From Gymnodinialimonas ulvae (GTDB taxonomy: Bacteria > Pseudomonadota > Alphaproteobacteria > Rhodobacterales > Rhodobacteraceae): a DNA stretch of 64,000 bases. This document shows, piece by piece, positions 51,531 through 60,581 of this stretch. The notes beneath the pieces were generated by a model. The model made no database searches and was not told the origin of the DNA. It was given only the letters and a program-made list of their open reading frames with translations. Made by a program: the position numbers and the translations under genes. Every line of letters begins with the position of its first letter. The stretch's first letter is position 1. The DNA is taken from the NCBI RefSeq assembly GCF_037543845.1, contig NZ_JBBIFX010000001.1, positions 1,798,001-1,862,000 of the forward strand, given 5' to 3'.

Positions 51531-52532
51531 GTGCGGATAGCAACCTATAACGTGGAGTGGTTTCACACGCTGTTTGACGCGGAGGGGGGGCTTTTGCGCG
51601 ATGACAGCTGGTCGGGGCGGCGCGATGTCACCAAGGCGCAGCAGACAGAGGCATTGATCACCGTGTTTCAGGCGCTGGATGCCGATGCGGTGTTGGTGGT
51701 GGAGGCCCCGGATTGTTCGCGCGAGCGCGATGGGGTGGCGGCGTTGCGGGGCTTTGCGGCCGAGGCGGGCTTGCGGGCGCGCGAGGTTTGCAAGGGATTT
51801 CAGAACGATACGCAGCAGGAATTGATGTTGCTGTATGATCCCGACGTGATCGCCGCGCGCCATGCGCCGGTTGAGGCGGGCGCGCCGGGGTTCGAGACGG
51901 AGTTTCGGATTGATCTCGATATTGACGCATCGGAGGACATTGTGCGGTTTTCCAAGCCGCCGCTGGAGGTCGCGTTGGAGACGCCGGTGGGTCGGATGCG
52001 GTTGATCGGGGCACATGTGAAATCCAAGGCGCCGCACGGGGCGCGCGACGAGGCCCACGCGATGCAACTGGCCATCGCGAACCGGCGCAAGCAATTGGCG
52101 CAGTGCATCTGGCTCAGGCGCAGGATCGAGGCGCATCTGGAGGCCGGTGAGGCGTTGATTGTGGCCGGTGATCTGAACGATGGGCCGGGGTTGGACGAAT
52201 ACGAGGCACTGTTCGGGCGCTCGGGGGTGGAGATCGTGTTGGGCACGCAGGCCGAGGCGGGTTTTCGGATGTTTGACCCGCATGCGGCGCAGGCGTTGCA
52301 GAGCCGGATTTCGGCAGTTCCCACGACGGCGCGGTTCTTTTTGCATCATCAGGAGCGATTTTTGCAGGCGCTGCTGGATTACGTGATGGTATCGCCGGAT
52401 TTGAGGCCCCGCGCACGGCGGTGGCAGATCTGGCATCCGTTCGACGATCCGGCGTGTTGGGGCAAGCCAAAGTTGCGCGAGGCGCTTTTGACGGCCTCGG
52501 ACCATTTCCCGGTAAGTCTTGATTTGTCCTGA
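51531..52532 (+). CDS. Endonuclease/exonuclease/phosphatase family protein
   Basis: The 333-residue protein begins V-R-I-A-T-Y-N-V-E-W-F and shows V-V-V-E-A-P-D, G-D-L-N-D-G-P-G and S-D-H-F-P-V, the EEP metal and catalytic motifs. GTG 51531 follows GGAAGGAG; the ATG at 51456 would add 25 residues encoded partly by the repeat. The substrate may be nucleic acid or phospholipid. Confidence 0.83.
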   Translation: MRIATYNVEWFHTLFDAEGGLLRDDSWSGRRDVTKAQQTEALITVFQALDADAVLVVEAPDCSRERDGVAALRGFAAEAGLRAREVCKGFQNDTQQELMLLYDPDVIAARHAPVEAGAPGFETEFRIDLDIDASEDIVRFSKPPLEVALETPVGRMRLIGAHVKSKAPHGARDEAHAMQLAIANRRKQLAQCIWLRRRIEAHLEAGEALIVAGDLNDGPGLDEYEALFGRSGVEIVLGTQAEAGFRMFDPHAAQALQSRISAVPTTARFFLHHQERFLQALLDYVMVSPDLRPRARRWQIWHPFDDPACWGKPKLREALLTASDHFPVSLDLS

Positions 52533-52554
52533 GGCCAGGCCCCATCTTTACAGG

Positions 52555-52905
52555 ATGAAACAGTTCATCATTGCAAGCACATTGGCCGGGGCGCTGGCGA
52601 TCGCGGCGCCTGCGGCTGCACAGGACGAGGATGATTTGAGCGAGGGTCTTGGCCTGTTGGGCGAGGGCGCGCAGATGATCCTTGAGGGTCTGATGGAGGA
52701 AATGCGCCCGATGCTGGAAGAGGCGCGGCCGTATTTCGAGGAAGAGGTCTTGCCGTTCTTGAACCGGATGGGGGAGTTGATGGATGATGTGACGTCCTAT
52801 GAGCTGCCGGAGCGGTTGCCGAACGGGGACATCATCATCCGCCGATCGCCCGATGCGCCGCCGTTTGACCCCGAGGTGGGCGCGCACGGTGACGTGGAGC
52901 TTTGA
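52555..52905 (+). CDS. Exported hypothetical protein, acidic
   Basis: The 116-residue product has a signal peptide (about 1-22, ending A-A-A-Q) and a helical, Glu-rich mature part (E-E-M-R-P-M-L-E-E-A-R-P-Y-F-E-E) probably forming a coiled coil. Similar short exported helical proteins occur in alphaproteobacteria, but I cannot name a family. Confidence 0.65.
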   Translation: MKQFIIASTLAGALAIAAPAAAQDEDDLSEGLGLLGEGAQMILEGLMEEMRPMLEEARPYFEEEVLPFLNRMGELMDDVTSYELPERLPNGDIIIRRSPDAPPFDPEVGAHGDVEL

Positions 52906-53075
52906 GGGTGAGTTCAAAGGCAGGGGGCGCTGCCCCCTGACGCGCCCTTTCCCAAGGTCAAGGACGCTGACCCCCGAGGTTTTTCTGGCAAGATGAAAGG
53001 GCGGCGGGTTGAGGACCGGAGGAATGGAGCGCATATCTGTTGCGAACACCAAATGACACGACACGAGGATGTCCA

Positions 53076-54911
53076 ATGCGCCTGACTTTTCCTGCCCCGA
53101 TCCGTGAAGCTGCCACCGAGGCCGGAGGCGCGCCTTTGGGGGGCCTGCCGGAATGGGATCTGAGCGATCTGTATGAGGGGCAGGATGCGGCGGAGTTGAA
53201 GCGCGATCTGGATTGGTTGGAGAGCGCGTGCCGGTCGTTTGCGGAGGATTACGAGGGCAAGCTGGCCGATCTCGATGCGGCGGGGCTATTGGAATGCACG
53301 TTGCGCTACGAGAAGATCGACGTGATCGCGGGGCGCATCATGTCCTTTGCGGGGCTGCGGTATTACCAGAAGACCACCGATGGCGAGCGCGCGAAGTTCA
53401 TGTCGGACATGCAGGACAAGATCACCGCGTTCACCACGCCGCTGGTGTTCTTTTCGTTGGAATTCAACCGCATCGACGATGGGCGTTATGATGCGATGAT
53501 GGCGTGCAATGCAGATCTGGCCCGCTACAAGCCGGTGTTTGACCGGATGCGGGCGATGAAGCCCTATCAGCTTTCCGATGAGTTGGAGAAGTTCCTGCAT
53601 GACAAGTCGGTCGTGGGCGCGAGCGCGTGGAACAAGCTGTTTGATGAGCAGATTGCGGGGCTGTCGTTCGAGGTGGACGGCGAGGCGATGGGGATCGAGG
53701 CCACGCTCAACCTGTTGACCGACAGCGACCGCGAGGTGCGCGAGACGGGTGCGCGGGCGCTGGCGGACAAGTTCGAGGAAACCGCGCCGCTGTTTGCGCG
53801 GGTCCACAACACGCTGGCCAAGGAAAAGGAGATCCACGACCGCTGGCGCGGATTACCCTCGCCGCAGATGGGGCGGCATTTGTCGAACCACGTCGAGCCC
53901 GAGGTGGTCGAGGCGCTTCGCAATGCCGTCGTGGCCGCCTATCCGCGCCTGTCGCACCGGTATTACAAGCTGAAGGCGAAATGGATGGGGTTGGAAACGC
54001 TGGAGGTCTGGGACCGCAACGCGCCCTTGCCGATGAACGAGGACCGCATCGTCGGTTGGGACGAGGCGCAGCGTGTGGTGTCGGAAGCCTATGCCGCGTT
54101 TGACCCCCGAATGGAGGAACTCGCGCGGCCGTTCTTCACCGACGGCTGGATCGACGCGGGCGTCAAAGAGGGCAAGGCGCCGGGCGCATTCGCGCATCCG
54201 ACGGTAAGCGATGTGCACCCCTATGTGATGCTGAACTACCTGGGCAAACCGCGCGATGTGATGACGCTGGCGCATGAATTGGGACACGGCGTGCACCAGC
54301 GCTTGGCCGCCGGACAGGGCGAGCTTTTGTCATCGACACCGCTGACGCTGGCCGAGACGGCATCGGTGTTCGGCGAGATGCTGACCTTCCGCAAGATGCT
54401 AGCCGAGGCCAAGGATGACGCGGCGAAGAAGGTCATGCTGGCCGGTAAGGTCGAGGACATGATCAACACCGTCGTCCGCCAGATCGCGTTCTACGATTTC
54501 GAATGCAAGCTGCATGCGGCGCGCGCCGCGGGCGAGTTGACCGTGGATGACATCAACGCGCTGTGGATGTCGGTGCAGGGGGAAAGCCTTGGTCCGGTGT
54601 TCAACTTCATGGAGGGCTACGAGACCTTCTGGGCCTATATCCCGCATTTCGTGCATTCGCCGTTCTACGTCTATGCCTATGCGTTCGGCGATGGCCTCGT
54701 GAATGCGCTTTACGCGGTCTATGCGGAGGGCGCCGAGACGGGCGAAACCGGCTTTGAAGAGAAGTATTTCGATATGCTCAAGGCGGGCGGCTCGAAGCAC
54801 CACAAAGAGCTTCTGGCGCCGTTCGGGCTCGATGCGAGCGACCCGGCGTTCTGGGACAAGGGCCTGAGCATGATCGAAGGGTTCATCGACGAGTTGGAAG
54901 CGATGGAGTGA
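53076..54911 (+). CDS. pepF: Oligoendopeptidase F (M3 metallopeptidase)
   Basis: The 611-residue cytosolic zinc peptidase cleaves oligopeptides. The zinc motif H-E-L-G-H is at 400-404, followed downstream by the third-ligand Glu region (E-T-A-S-V-F-G-E). Length and N-terminal domain fit the PepF subgroup. Its stop overlaps the next GNAT gene as GTGA. Confidence 0.93.
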   Translation: MRLTFPAPIREAATEAGGAPLGGLPEWDLSDLYEGQDAAELKRDLDWLESACRSFAEDYEGKLADLDAAGLLECTLRYEKIDVIAGRIMSFAGLRYYQKTTDGERAKFMSDMQDKITAFTTPLVFFSLEFNRIDDGRYDAMMACNADLARYKPVFDRMRAMKPYQLSDELEKFLHDKSVVGASAWNKLFDEQIAGLSFEVDGEAMGIEATLNLLTDSDREVRETGARALADKFEETAPLFARVHNTLAKEKEIHDRWRGLPSPQMGRHLSNHVEPEVVEALRNAVVAAYPRLSHRYYKLKAKWMGLETLEVWDRNAPLPMNEDRIVGWDEAQRVVSEAYAAFDPRMEELARPFFTDGWIDAGVKEGKAPGAFAHPTVSDVHPYVMLNYLGKPRDVMTLAHELGHGVHQRLAAGQGELLSSTPLTLAETASVFGEMLTFRKMLAEAKDDAAKKVMLAGKVEDMINTVVRQIAFYDFECKLHAARAAGELTVDDINALWMSVQGESLGPVFNFMEGYETFWAYIPHFVHSPFYVYAYAFGDGLVNALYAVYAEGAETGETGFEEKYFDMLKAGGSKHHKELLAPFGLDASDPAFWDKGLSMIEGFIDELEAME

Positions 54912-55387
54912 GGCCGGAGGTCACTCTGGCCCGGCTTGGGGCCGAGGATTTCGAGCGCTTTTCCGGTATCGCCGTGTTGCCGGCACAGGAGGTTTTCTGC
55001 GGCACGGTGGCGGAGGCCTTTGCAGAGGATCCCGCGCGGTTCGACCTGCACGGGATCCATACGGAGGGCACTCCGGTGGGCCTGTTCAAGATCGACCGGG
55101 CGTACCGATACAACATCGCGATCTGCACGCCGGGCGCATTGGGCCTTCGGGCGTTCATGATCGACGCCGCACACCAGAGGCGCGGGATTGCGTCGGCCGC
55201 GGTGCGGGCGATGCCGGTGCATTTGGCCACAGAATACCCGGGGCACCGCCACGTCGAGTTGACGGTGAACCATGTGAATGGCGCGGCGCGGGCCTGTTAC
55301 CTGAACGGCGGGTTCGTGGATACGGGCGCAGACTGGCGGGAGGGCCGCGCGGGACCGCAGGATTTGCTGCGGATGACGCTGCGCTGA
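54908..55387 (+). CDS. GNAT-family acetyltransferase
   Basis: The 159-residue product starts at GTG 54908, overlapping the pepF stop. The CoA-binding loop Q-R-R-G-I-A-S-A-A and the late N-x-x-A-x-x-C-Y-L-N-G-G-F motif are typical. Its co-translation with pepF hints at peptide or amino-acid N-acetylation, which is inference. Confidence 0.82.
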   Translation: MRPEVTLARLGAEDFERFSGIAVLPAQEVFCGTVAEAFAEDPARFDLHGIHTEGTPVGLFKIDRAYRYNIAICTPGALGLRAFMIDAAHQRRGIASAAVRAMPVHLATEYPGHRHVELTVNHVNGAARACYLNGGFVDTGADWREGRAGPQDLLRMTLR

Positions 55388-55402
55388 TCCGAAACTGGCA
55401 CT

Positions 55403-55672
55403 TTATTTCAGTTGGCTGTCCTTGGAGCCGCGCCGGTTGATGCCGCCACGATGAGCGGGCTGCGCGTCGCGGTCGGAGGCGCAGTCGATGCAAAGCTTCA
55501 CGCCGGGGATGGCGGCGCGGCGGGCGTCGGGGATCGGTTCCTCGCAATCGGCGCAATGGGTCAGGCTTTCGCCTTGCGGGCCGCTGCGGGCACGCATGCG
55601 GGCCAGTTCATCGGAGATCGAGGCTTCGATCTGCTCACTGACTGCGCCGTCTTTCGCCCATCCGCCTGCCAT
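55403..55672 (-). CDS. DksA/TraR-family zinc finger protein (YbiI-like)
   Basis: The 89-residue protein has a four-Cys zinc finger (C-A-D-C ... C-I-D-C, about 40-67) and the N-terminus A-G-G-W-A-K-D-G-A-V. It is too short to hold a full DksA coiled coil. ATG 55672 is chosen; ATG 55681 would add three residues. It lies divergent from the dipeptidase gene. Confidence 0.86.
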   Translation of the reverse strand: MAGGWAKDGAVSEQIEASISDELARMRARSGPQGESLTHCADCEEPIPDARRAAIPGVKLCIDCASDRDAQPAHRGGINRRGSKDSQLK

Positions 55673-55749
55673 GTGTTCCATCCGCTCCGTCTTGTCAGCG
55701 CCCTACCGGTGCCCACATAGATTGGGCAATCGCAACGAAGGGATCAAGC

Positions 55750-56937
55750 ATGCGGACGTTTGGAAAATGGTTGGGACGCGCGATTGTCGTGCTGATCGGG
55801 GGGGTGGTCGCGGTTCTGAGCCTTGCGCCCGGCTATGTCGAGGCGGAGCGCAATGCGATCAATTGGCAGGGCCCCTACCCCGTGTCCGACGATGCCGCCG
55901 CCCTGCACGCAACGCTGAGCATCGGGGATTGGCACGCCGACAGCCTTCTGTGGAACCGTGACCTGACGCAGCGCGGGGATCGCGGGCATGTGGATGTGCC
56001 GCGCCTGTTGGAGGGCAATGTCGCGGTGCAGGTGTTCACTGCCGTCACGAAAAGCCCGGCGGGGCAGAATTACCATTCGAACACGGGCGACGGGACGGAC
56101 AACATCACCCTTCTGGCGATCGCGCAGATGTGGCCTCCACGCACATGGACGAGCCTTGTGGAGCGCGCCCTCTATCAGGCGGAGCGGCTGCACGGGTTTG
56201 CCGAGGCCTCGGACGGGGCGCTGCGTGTGGTCACTGGTGCGGCGGAGTTGGAGGCGGTGCTGGACGACCGCGCGGCCGGGGTTGAGGTTGTCGGCGGGAT
56301 CCTGGGGATCGAGGGCGCGCATGCGCTCGAAGGCGACATCGCCAATCTCGATCGTTTGGAGGCGGCTGGCTATCGGTTGGTCGGGCTGCACCATTTCTTC
56401 GACAATGAACTCGGCACATCCCTGCACGGTGTCGGCGATGGCGGGTTGACCGATTTCGGGCGCGAGGTCGTGGCGGAGGTGGTCAGGCGCGGCATGGTGC
56501 TGGACCTCGCGCATTCGTCGGAGGCGGTGGCGCGCGAGGTCGTGGACTTGACGGATATACCGCTGATCGTGAGCCATACCGGCTTGCGCTCGGCCTGTGA
56601 CGCGCATCGGAATTTTCCCGATGACCTGATGCGGGAGATCGTGGGCAATGGCGCGGATCAGGGCGGCGGCGTGATCGGGATCGGCTATTGGGCGGATGTG
56701 ACCTGCGACGACAGCCCCGATGGGGTGGCGCGGGTGATCATGGCGGCAATCGAGGTGCTTGGCGTGGATCACGTGTCACTGGGGTCGGATTATGACGGCT
56801 CGGTCACGGTGGGGTTCGACACGTCGGAATTGGCGGCGCTGACCGATGCGCTGTTGCGGGCGGGCGCCAGCGAGGAGGAGGTGCGCGCGGTGATGGGCGA
56901 GAACATGATGCGGGTGCTCAGGGCGCGGCTGCCGTGA
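55750..56937 (+). CDS. Membrane-anchored dipeptidase, M19 family
   Basis: The 395-residue zinc dipeptidase has an N-terminal hydrophobic anchor (about 8-30) followed by H-x-D in D-W-H-A-D-S, the bridging Glu in G-I-E-G-A-H, and later S-H-T-G. These are the renal dipeptidase metal ligands. It probably acts in the periplasm on dipeptides, including D-amino-acid-containing ones. Confidence 0.88.
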   Translation: MRTFGKWLGRAIVVLIGGVVAVLSLAPGYVEAERNAINWQGPYPVSDDAAALHATLSIGDWHADSLLWNRDLTQRGDRGHVDVPRLLEGNVAVQVFTAVTKSPAGQNYHSNTGDGTDNITLLAIAQMWPPRTWTSLVERALYQAERLHGFAEASDGALRVVTGAAELEAVLDDRAAGVEVVGGILGIEGAHALEGDIANLDRLEAAGYRLVGLHHFFDNELGTSLHGVGDGGLTDFGREVVAEVVRRGMVLDLAHSSEAVAREVVDLTDIPLIVSHTGLRSACDAHRNFPDDLMREIVGNGADQGGGVIGIGYWADVTCDDSPDGVARVIMAAIEVLGVDHVSLGSDYDGSVTVGFDTSELAALTDALLRAGASEEEVRAVMGENMMRVLRARLP

Positions 56938-56948
56938 AACTCCGCGCC

Positions 56949-56964
56949 TTATCACGCGTGATAA
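56949..56964. promoter_or_regulatory. 16-bp perfect palindrome between convergent genes
   Basis: TTATCACGCGTGATAA lies 12 bases after the dipeptidase stop, in an AT-rich 116-bp spacer before the end of the CDGSH gene. Both neighbours end here, so it is not placed like a promoter operator. It shares CACGCGTG with the palindrome at 37708-37723. Confidence 0.45.
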
Positions 56965-57053
56965 ATTCCGTAACGCCTTGATAAATATACAATCGCCTTT
57001 TTTGTTTACGCTTTCTTAACCCCTAGCGCTGGCTGTGGGAGCCGTCGCAAACC

Positions 57054-57296
57054 TTATAGTTTGCTGTGCGACCCGTCGCACAAGGGCGCGTTCGACGTCG
57101 CCTTGCAGCCGCAGAAGAAGGCTTTGCCGTCCTTTTCGGGGGTGTACTTCATGGGAGTGAAATCGCTGCCCTTGTGCGAGCCATCGCAAAACGGCTGAGA
57201 CGCGGACTGGCCGCATGTGCACCAGAAATAGCTTTGGCCGGCTTCGACATCGACGGCGTAGGGGGCTTTCTGGGCGATCTTGGGGGCGTCTGACAT
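57054..57296 (-). CDS. CDGSH iron-sulfur protein with two CDGSH motifs
   Basis: The 80-residue protein has two copies of C-x-C ... C-D-G-S-H (C26, C28, C37, H41; C62, C64, C73, H77), each expected to bind a [2Fe-2S] cluster by 3Cys-1His ligation. AAAGGAG precedes ATG 57296. Bacterial dual-motif CDGSH proteins are of uncertain redox function. Confidence 0.9.
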   Translation of the reverse strand: MSDAPKIAQKAPYAVDVEAGQSYFWCTCGQSASQPFCDGSHKGSDFTPMKYTPEKDGKAFFCGCKATSNAPLCDGSHSKL

Positions 57297-57392
57297 GGGC
57301 GGCTGGCTCCTTTGGCTGGCGTATCGCGCAACGATGACGATCCGCGAGGTGCCGTCAAGCGACGGGCGCGCGCAGGGTCTGTGCGGATATGT

Positions 57393-57698
57393 TCAATCGA
57401 GGTCGGTCCAGGGCCAGGGCTTCACCTCGGAGGCGGCGACCTGATAGCGGGCCGCCTTGGCGATCCAGATGCCCAGATCGGTGCCGAAATCGGCCAGTCG
57501 TTCGTTTGGCGCCCCCTTGGAGACCAACATCACAATGAACTGGATCACCGTCACGGCCGTCAGGATTGTGCTGGCGAAGCTGAGCATGAAAGCGATGAGG
57601 ATCATGTAGAGCAGCCGTTGCAAAAGGCTGTCTTTCACCGCGACGGGTTGTTCGCCGTGGACACGGCCATCGAGGTTTGTGTCATCGTTTCGCGACAT
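57393..57698 (-). CDS. DUF4389 family membrane protein
   Basis: The 101-residue protein starts at ATG 57698 behind AAGGAT. One or two hydrophobic helices lie at about 25-65, followed by Y-Q-V-A-A-S-E-V-K-P-W-P-W. This is the DUF4389 pattern. Function unknown. Confidence 0.75.
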   Translation of the reverse strand: MSRNDDTNLDGRVHGEQPVAVKDSLLQRLLYMILIAFMLSFASTILTAVTVIQFIVMLVSKGAPNERLADFGTDLGIWIAKAARYQVAASEVKPWPWTDLD

Positions 57699-57729
57699 GG
57701 GCGGTATCCTTCTTGCGGCTCGGTGCAGT

Positions 57730-58704
57730 CTAGCCCGCCGCCCGCCCCATGGCAAAGATCGCGTCAAGCGTGGCCTGCGTGCCGCGGGTGAATTCGAGCG
57801 GATTGCCGAAAGGCGTGCCGTCAAGCGCATGGGCCGCGACGGATTCGACCTGCAGCACGTATTGGTCGGCGTCCGGGAAGCGGATCACCTCGGCCTCGGT
57901 GTCGGAACGGGTCAGGTGGATCTGCGCCTCGCCCCAGTAATGGGCGTTGAATGGCGTGGCGAGGGTCAGCGTGCCCTTGGTCCCGTGGAAGGTCATGTGC
58001 TGATGCTTGGTCGTGCGCATGGAAACGTGGAAATTGAACCGGATATCGCCCGCGCGCAGGGTGATCCAGGCGCTGGTGTCCACGCCGTTTTCAAGCACCC
58101 AGTCGACATGGGTGGGTGTGGGCTCCTGCCCGGTGGCGAAGCGAAAGCCGCCGATGGGATAGACGCCGATGTCATAAAGCGCGCCGCCGCCCATATCGGA
58201 GCTGAGGCGGATGTTGGCCGGATCGAGACCGCCGAAACAGAAGCTTCCGGTGACGGTTTTGAGATCCCCGATGGCACCGTCGGCGATCAGGGCACGGGTG
58301 CGGGCCCATTGCGGGTGATGGGCGGGCATCCAGGCCTCGGCGATGAGCTTGCCGGTGGCATCGCGGGCGGCGATCAGACGGTCGATATCGGCGGAGGCCA
58401 GGCCAATGGGCTTTTCACAGAGCACGTGTTTGCCCGCCTGTGCGGCGCGGATGCTGTAATCGGTGTGCAGCGCGTTGGGCAGGGGGATGTAGATCGCGTC
58501 GATCTCGGGATCGGCCAGCAGCGCGTCATAATCTGTCTCGACATGCAGGCCCGGAAAGCGCGCGGTGAAGGGGGCGGCACGCTCGGCACTGCGGGTGGCG
58601 ACGGATTTCAGGCGGCTGCGGGCGGCGGCATGGATGGCGGGCGCCATGGTGCCGAGTGCGAAACGGGCGGTCCCGAGGATGCCCCAGGTCAGGTGATGTG
58701 TCAT
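57730..58704 (-). CDS. Gfo/Idh/MocA-family oxidoreductase
   Basis: The 324-residue protein has an N-terminal Rossmann fold (W-G-I-L-G-T-A, 7-13) and the E-K-P-I-G motif near 97-101, the hallmark catalytic Lys region. A C-terminal alpha/beta domain contains D-I-G-V-Y-P. It probably acts on a sugar, inositol or dihydrodiol-like substrate with NAD(P). Confidence 0.88.
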   Translation of the reverse strand: MTHHLTWGILGTARFALGTMAPAIHAAARSRLKSVATRSAERAAPFTARFPGLHVETDYDALLADPEIDAIYIPLPNALHTDYSIRAAQAGKHVLCEKPIGLASADIDRLIAARDATGKLIAEAWMPAHHPQWARTRALIADGAIGDLKTVTGSFCFGGLDPANIRLSSDMGGGALYDIGVYPIGGFRFATGQEPTPTHVDWVLENGVDTSAWITLRAGDIRFNFHVSMRTTKHQHMTFHGTKGTLTLATPFNAHYWGEAQIHLTRSDTEAEVIRFPDADQYVLQVESVAAHALDGTPFGNPLEFTRGTQATLDAIFAMGRAAG

Positions 58705-58728
58705 GCCGCCTTGGTAGCGCGGCGGGCG

Positions 58729-59175
58729 TTACGCCGCCAGAGGGGTCGTATGCGCGCGCGGGCCGTGGGCGGCGGTCATCATCGTGGCCAGCATGGTTCC
58801 GATGGCGGCGTCCCAAGCGCCGAGCAGCGCGGGATCGGGGCCGAGGCAGCGGGCGATGGTGCTTAGAAATGCCGCGCGCAGGGCAATGTAGCCGCGCGGG
58901 GCGAGGCCGTGATCGCGGAGCTGGTCGGCCAACGGGCCGAGGGTGTCACGCAGGATTTCAGGCGACGTCTCGCGATGATGCAGAACGGGCGCGAGGGTTG
59001 CGACCGCACCGATCAAGGCACGGGCCATCGCGGGATTTTCGGACAGCGCAGGCGCCCCATTGCGCAGATGTGTGATCAGATCGGCCGCCGCCTCGCCCTT
59101 CATCGCGGCAAGCCGGGGGGCCGTCGCGCGCAGAAGGGCTGCGGGGCCGAGGGCGCGGAATGCGTGAATGGTCAT
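58729..59175 (-). CDS. Globin-like helical protein
   Basis: The 148-residue all-helical protein has a globin-like C-terminal pattern (L-A-P-R-G-Y-I-A-L-R-A-A-F-L-S-T-I ... A-W-D-A-A-I-G-T-M). The position expected for the proximal His, seven residues before the conserved Pro, is Leu; the nearest His is four residues before it. Haem binding is therefore doubtful. Start ATG 59175. Confidence 0.4.
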   Translation of the reverse strand: MTIHAFRALGPAALLRATAPRLAAMKGEAAADLITHLRNGAPALSENPAMARALIGAVATLAPVLHHRETSPEILRDTLGPLADQLRDHGLAPRGYIALRAAFLSTIARCLGPDPALLGAWDAAIGTMLATMMTAAHGPRAHTTPLAA

Positions 59176-59443
59176 GGCGTTTTGGCCTTCTGCCGTATGC
59201 AACTGACAACCAGTATTGCGGCTTATCTCGCGGGGCGAAAGGTCAGGAAACCCCAACTAAACACACGTTCAGGCGAGCCATTGAAACAATCGGAAACCTG
59301 CCCTGCGCGGCGCGGGGGGGGAAGTGCGGGGCCGGGTTGTGACGAAGGTCCAGTGGAAGGATTGCAATTTCACGGGATGGGGTCCTGTTGTGGTTTCACA
59401 TGCGCTTGGGGCCGCAGGTTACGCCATGCCGGTTAACAGGTCG
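59176..59443. other. Spacer upstream of the globin-like gene
   Basis: The gap of 339 bp between the globin-like start and the rpoH stop holds the rpoH terminator in its last 70 bases. The rest has no supported gene; it includes a G9 tract near 59320 that may mark a variable site. Confidence 0.45.
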
Positions 59444-59485
59444 TGAAACGAAAACGGCCCGTGCGGTGAGTGCGCACGAGCCGTT
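59444..59485 (-). terminator. rpoH terminator
   Basis: On the minus strand a 13-bp stem with one G-U pair (59485-59473 with 59465-59453) is followed by TTTTCGTTTC, 30 bases after the rpoH stop. Confidence 0.85.
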
Positions 59486-59514
59486 CTGGGGATCGTTCGT
59501 TTGCGGTCGAGGGG

Positions 59515-60411
59515 TCAGGCGGTGGCCAGCATCCCCTGTTCCCGCGCCAGTTCGCGCATGCGCTTTTGCAGCTTTTCAAAAGCGCGCACCTCAATCTGAC
59601 GGATGCGTTCGCGGCTGACGTCATAGACGCCGGACAGGTCTTCGAGCGTCACCGGGTTCTCTTGCAGGCGGCGCTGCGTGAGGATGTCCTTTTCGCGCTC
59701 GTTGAGCACCTCCATCGCTTCGGCCATCATGGCCATGCGGCTTTGGAATTCGTCACGTTCGGCGTAGTCCGTCGCCTGATCCGCGCCTTCATCTTCGAGC
59801 CAATCCTGCCATTGCGCGGTGCCCCCTTCGTCCGACCCGACGGTCGCGTTGAGCGACGCATCGCCCCCCGACAGACGCCGGTTCATCGAGACTACCTCGG
59901 TTTCGGTCACGCCCAGATCATGGGCGATGCGTTCGACGTTTTCCGGGCGCAGGTCGCCTTCTTCCAACGCGCCGATGCGGGCCTTGGCCTTGCGCAGGTT
60001 GAAGAACAGCTTCTTTTGCGCGGAGGTGGTCCCAAGCTTGACCAAAGACCACGAGCGCAGAACGTATTCCTGGATCGCGGCGCGGATCCACCACATCGCA
60101 TAGGTCGCGAGGCGGAAGCCCTTTTCGGGGTCGAATTTCTTGACCGCCTGCATCAGGCCCACGTTGGCCTCGGCGATGACTTCGGCCTGCGGCAGGCCAT
60201 AGCCCCGGTAGCCCATCGCAATTTTCGCGGCCAGGCGCAGGTGCGAGGTCACCATCTGGTGCGCGGCGTCGGTGTCTTCCTGCTCGACCCAGCGTTTGGC
60301 GAGCATGTATTCCTGTTCCGGTTCCAACATCGGGAACTTGCGGATTTCCTGAAGGTAGCGGTTCAGGCCGCCTTCCGGCGTGGGTGCGGGCAGATTTGCA
60401 TAGTTGGCCAT
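59515..60411 (-). CDS. rpoH: RNA polymerase sigma factor RpoH (sigma-32)
   Basis: The 298-residue heat-shock sigma factor has region 2 (A-T-Y-A-M-W-W-I-R, about 102-110), the RpoH box Q-K-K-L-F-F-N-L-R (132-140) and region 4.2 V-S-R-E-R-I-R-Q-I-E-V-R-A. It resembles the RpoH1 type of Rhodobacterales more than RpoH2. It would read the hsp20 promoter at 7320-7348 and probably the groESL promoter. Confidence 0.95.
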   Translation of the reverse strand: MANYANLPAPTPEGGLNRYLQEIRKFPMLEPEQEYMLAKRWVEQEDTDAAHQMVTSHLRLAAKIAMGYRGYGLPQAEVIAEANVGLMQAVKKFDPEKGFRLATYAMWWIRAAIQEYVLRSWSLVKLGTTSAQKKLFFNLRKAKARIGALEEGDLRPENVERIAHDLGVTETEVVSMNRRLSGGDASLNATVGSDEGGTAQWQDWLEDEGADQATDYAERDEFQSRMAMMAEAMEVLNEREKDILTQRRLQENPVTLEDLSGVYDVSRERIRQIEVRAFEKLQKRMRELAREQGMLATA

Positions 60412-60581
60412 GTCTGGTCCCCCTGTTCACGAATGGGCACTCCGGCCCAGTTGGATCTCATGTAAATACGATTAACTTCATTACAAGAGGTACGGTGCTA
60501 AAACCGGATCATCGGTATAGCGCGGCGCACAGGCGCACGGCAAGCGCAGATGGCGCACGATCACGTGCAATTGCGCACAAG

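Noticed and set aside
60506..60511. TGATCC upstream of rpoH as a sigma-E -35 element
   Set aside because: No TAAGA-like -10 at 18 bases; the spacing does not fit the Rhodobacter sigma-E consensus.
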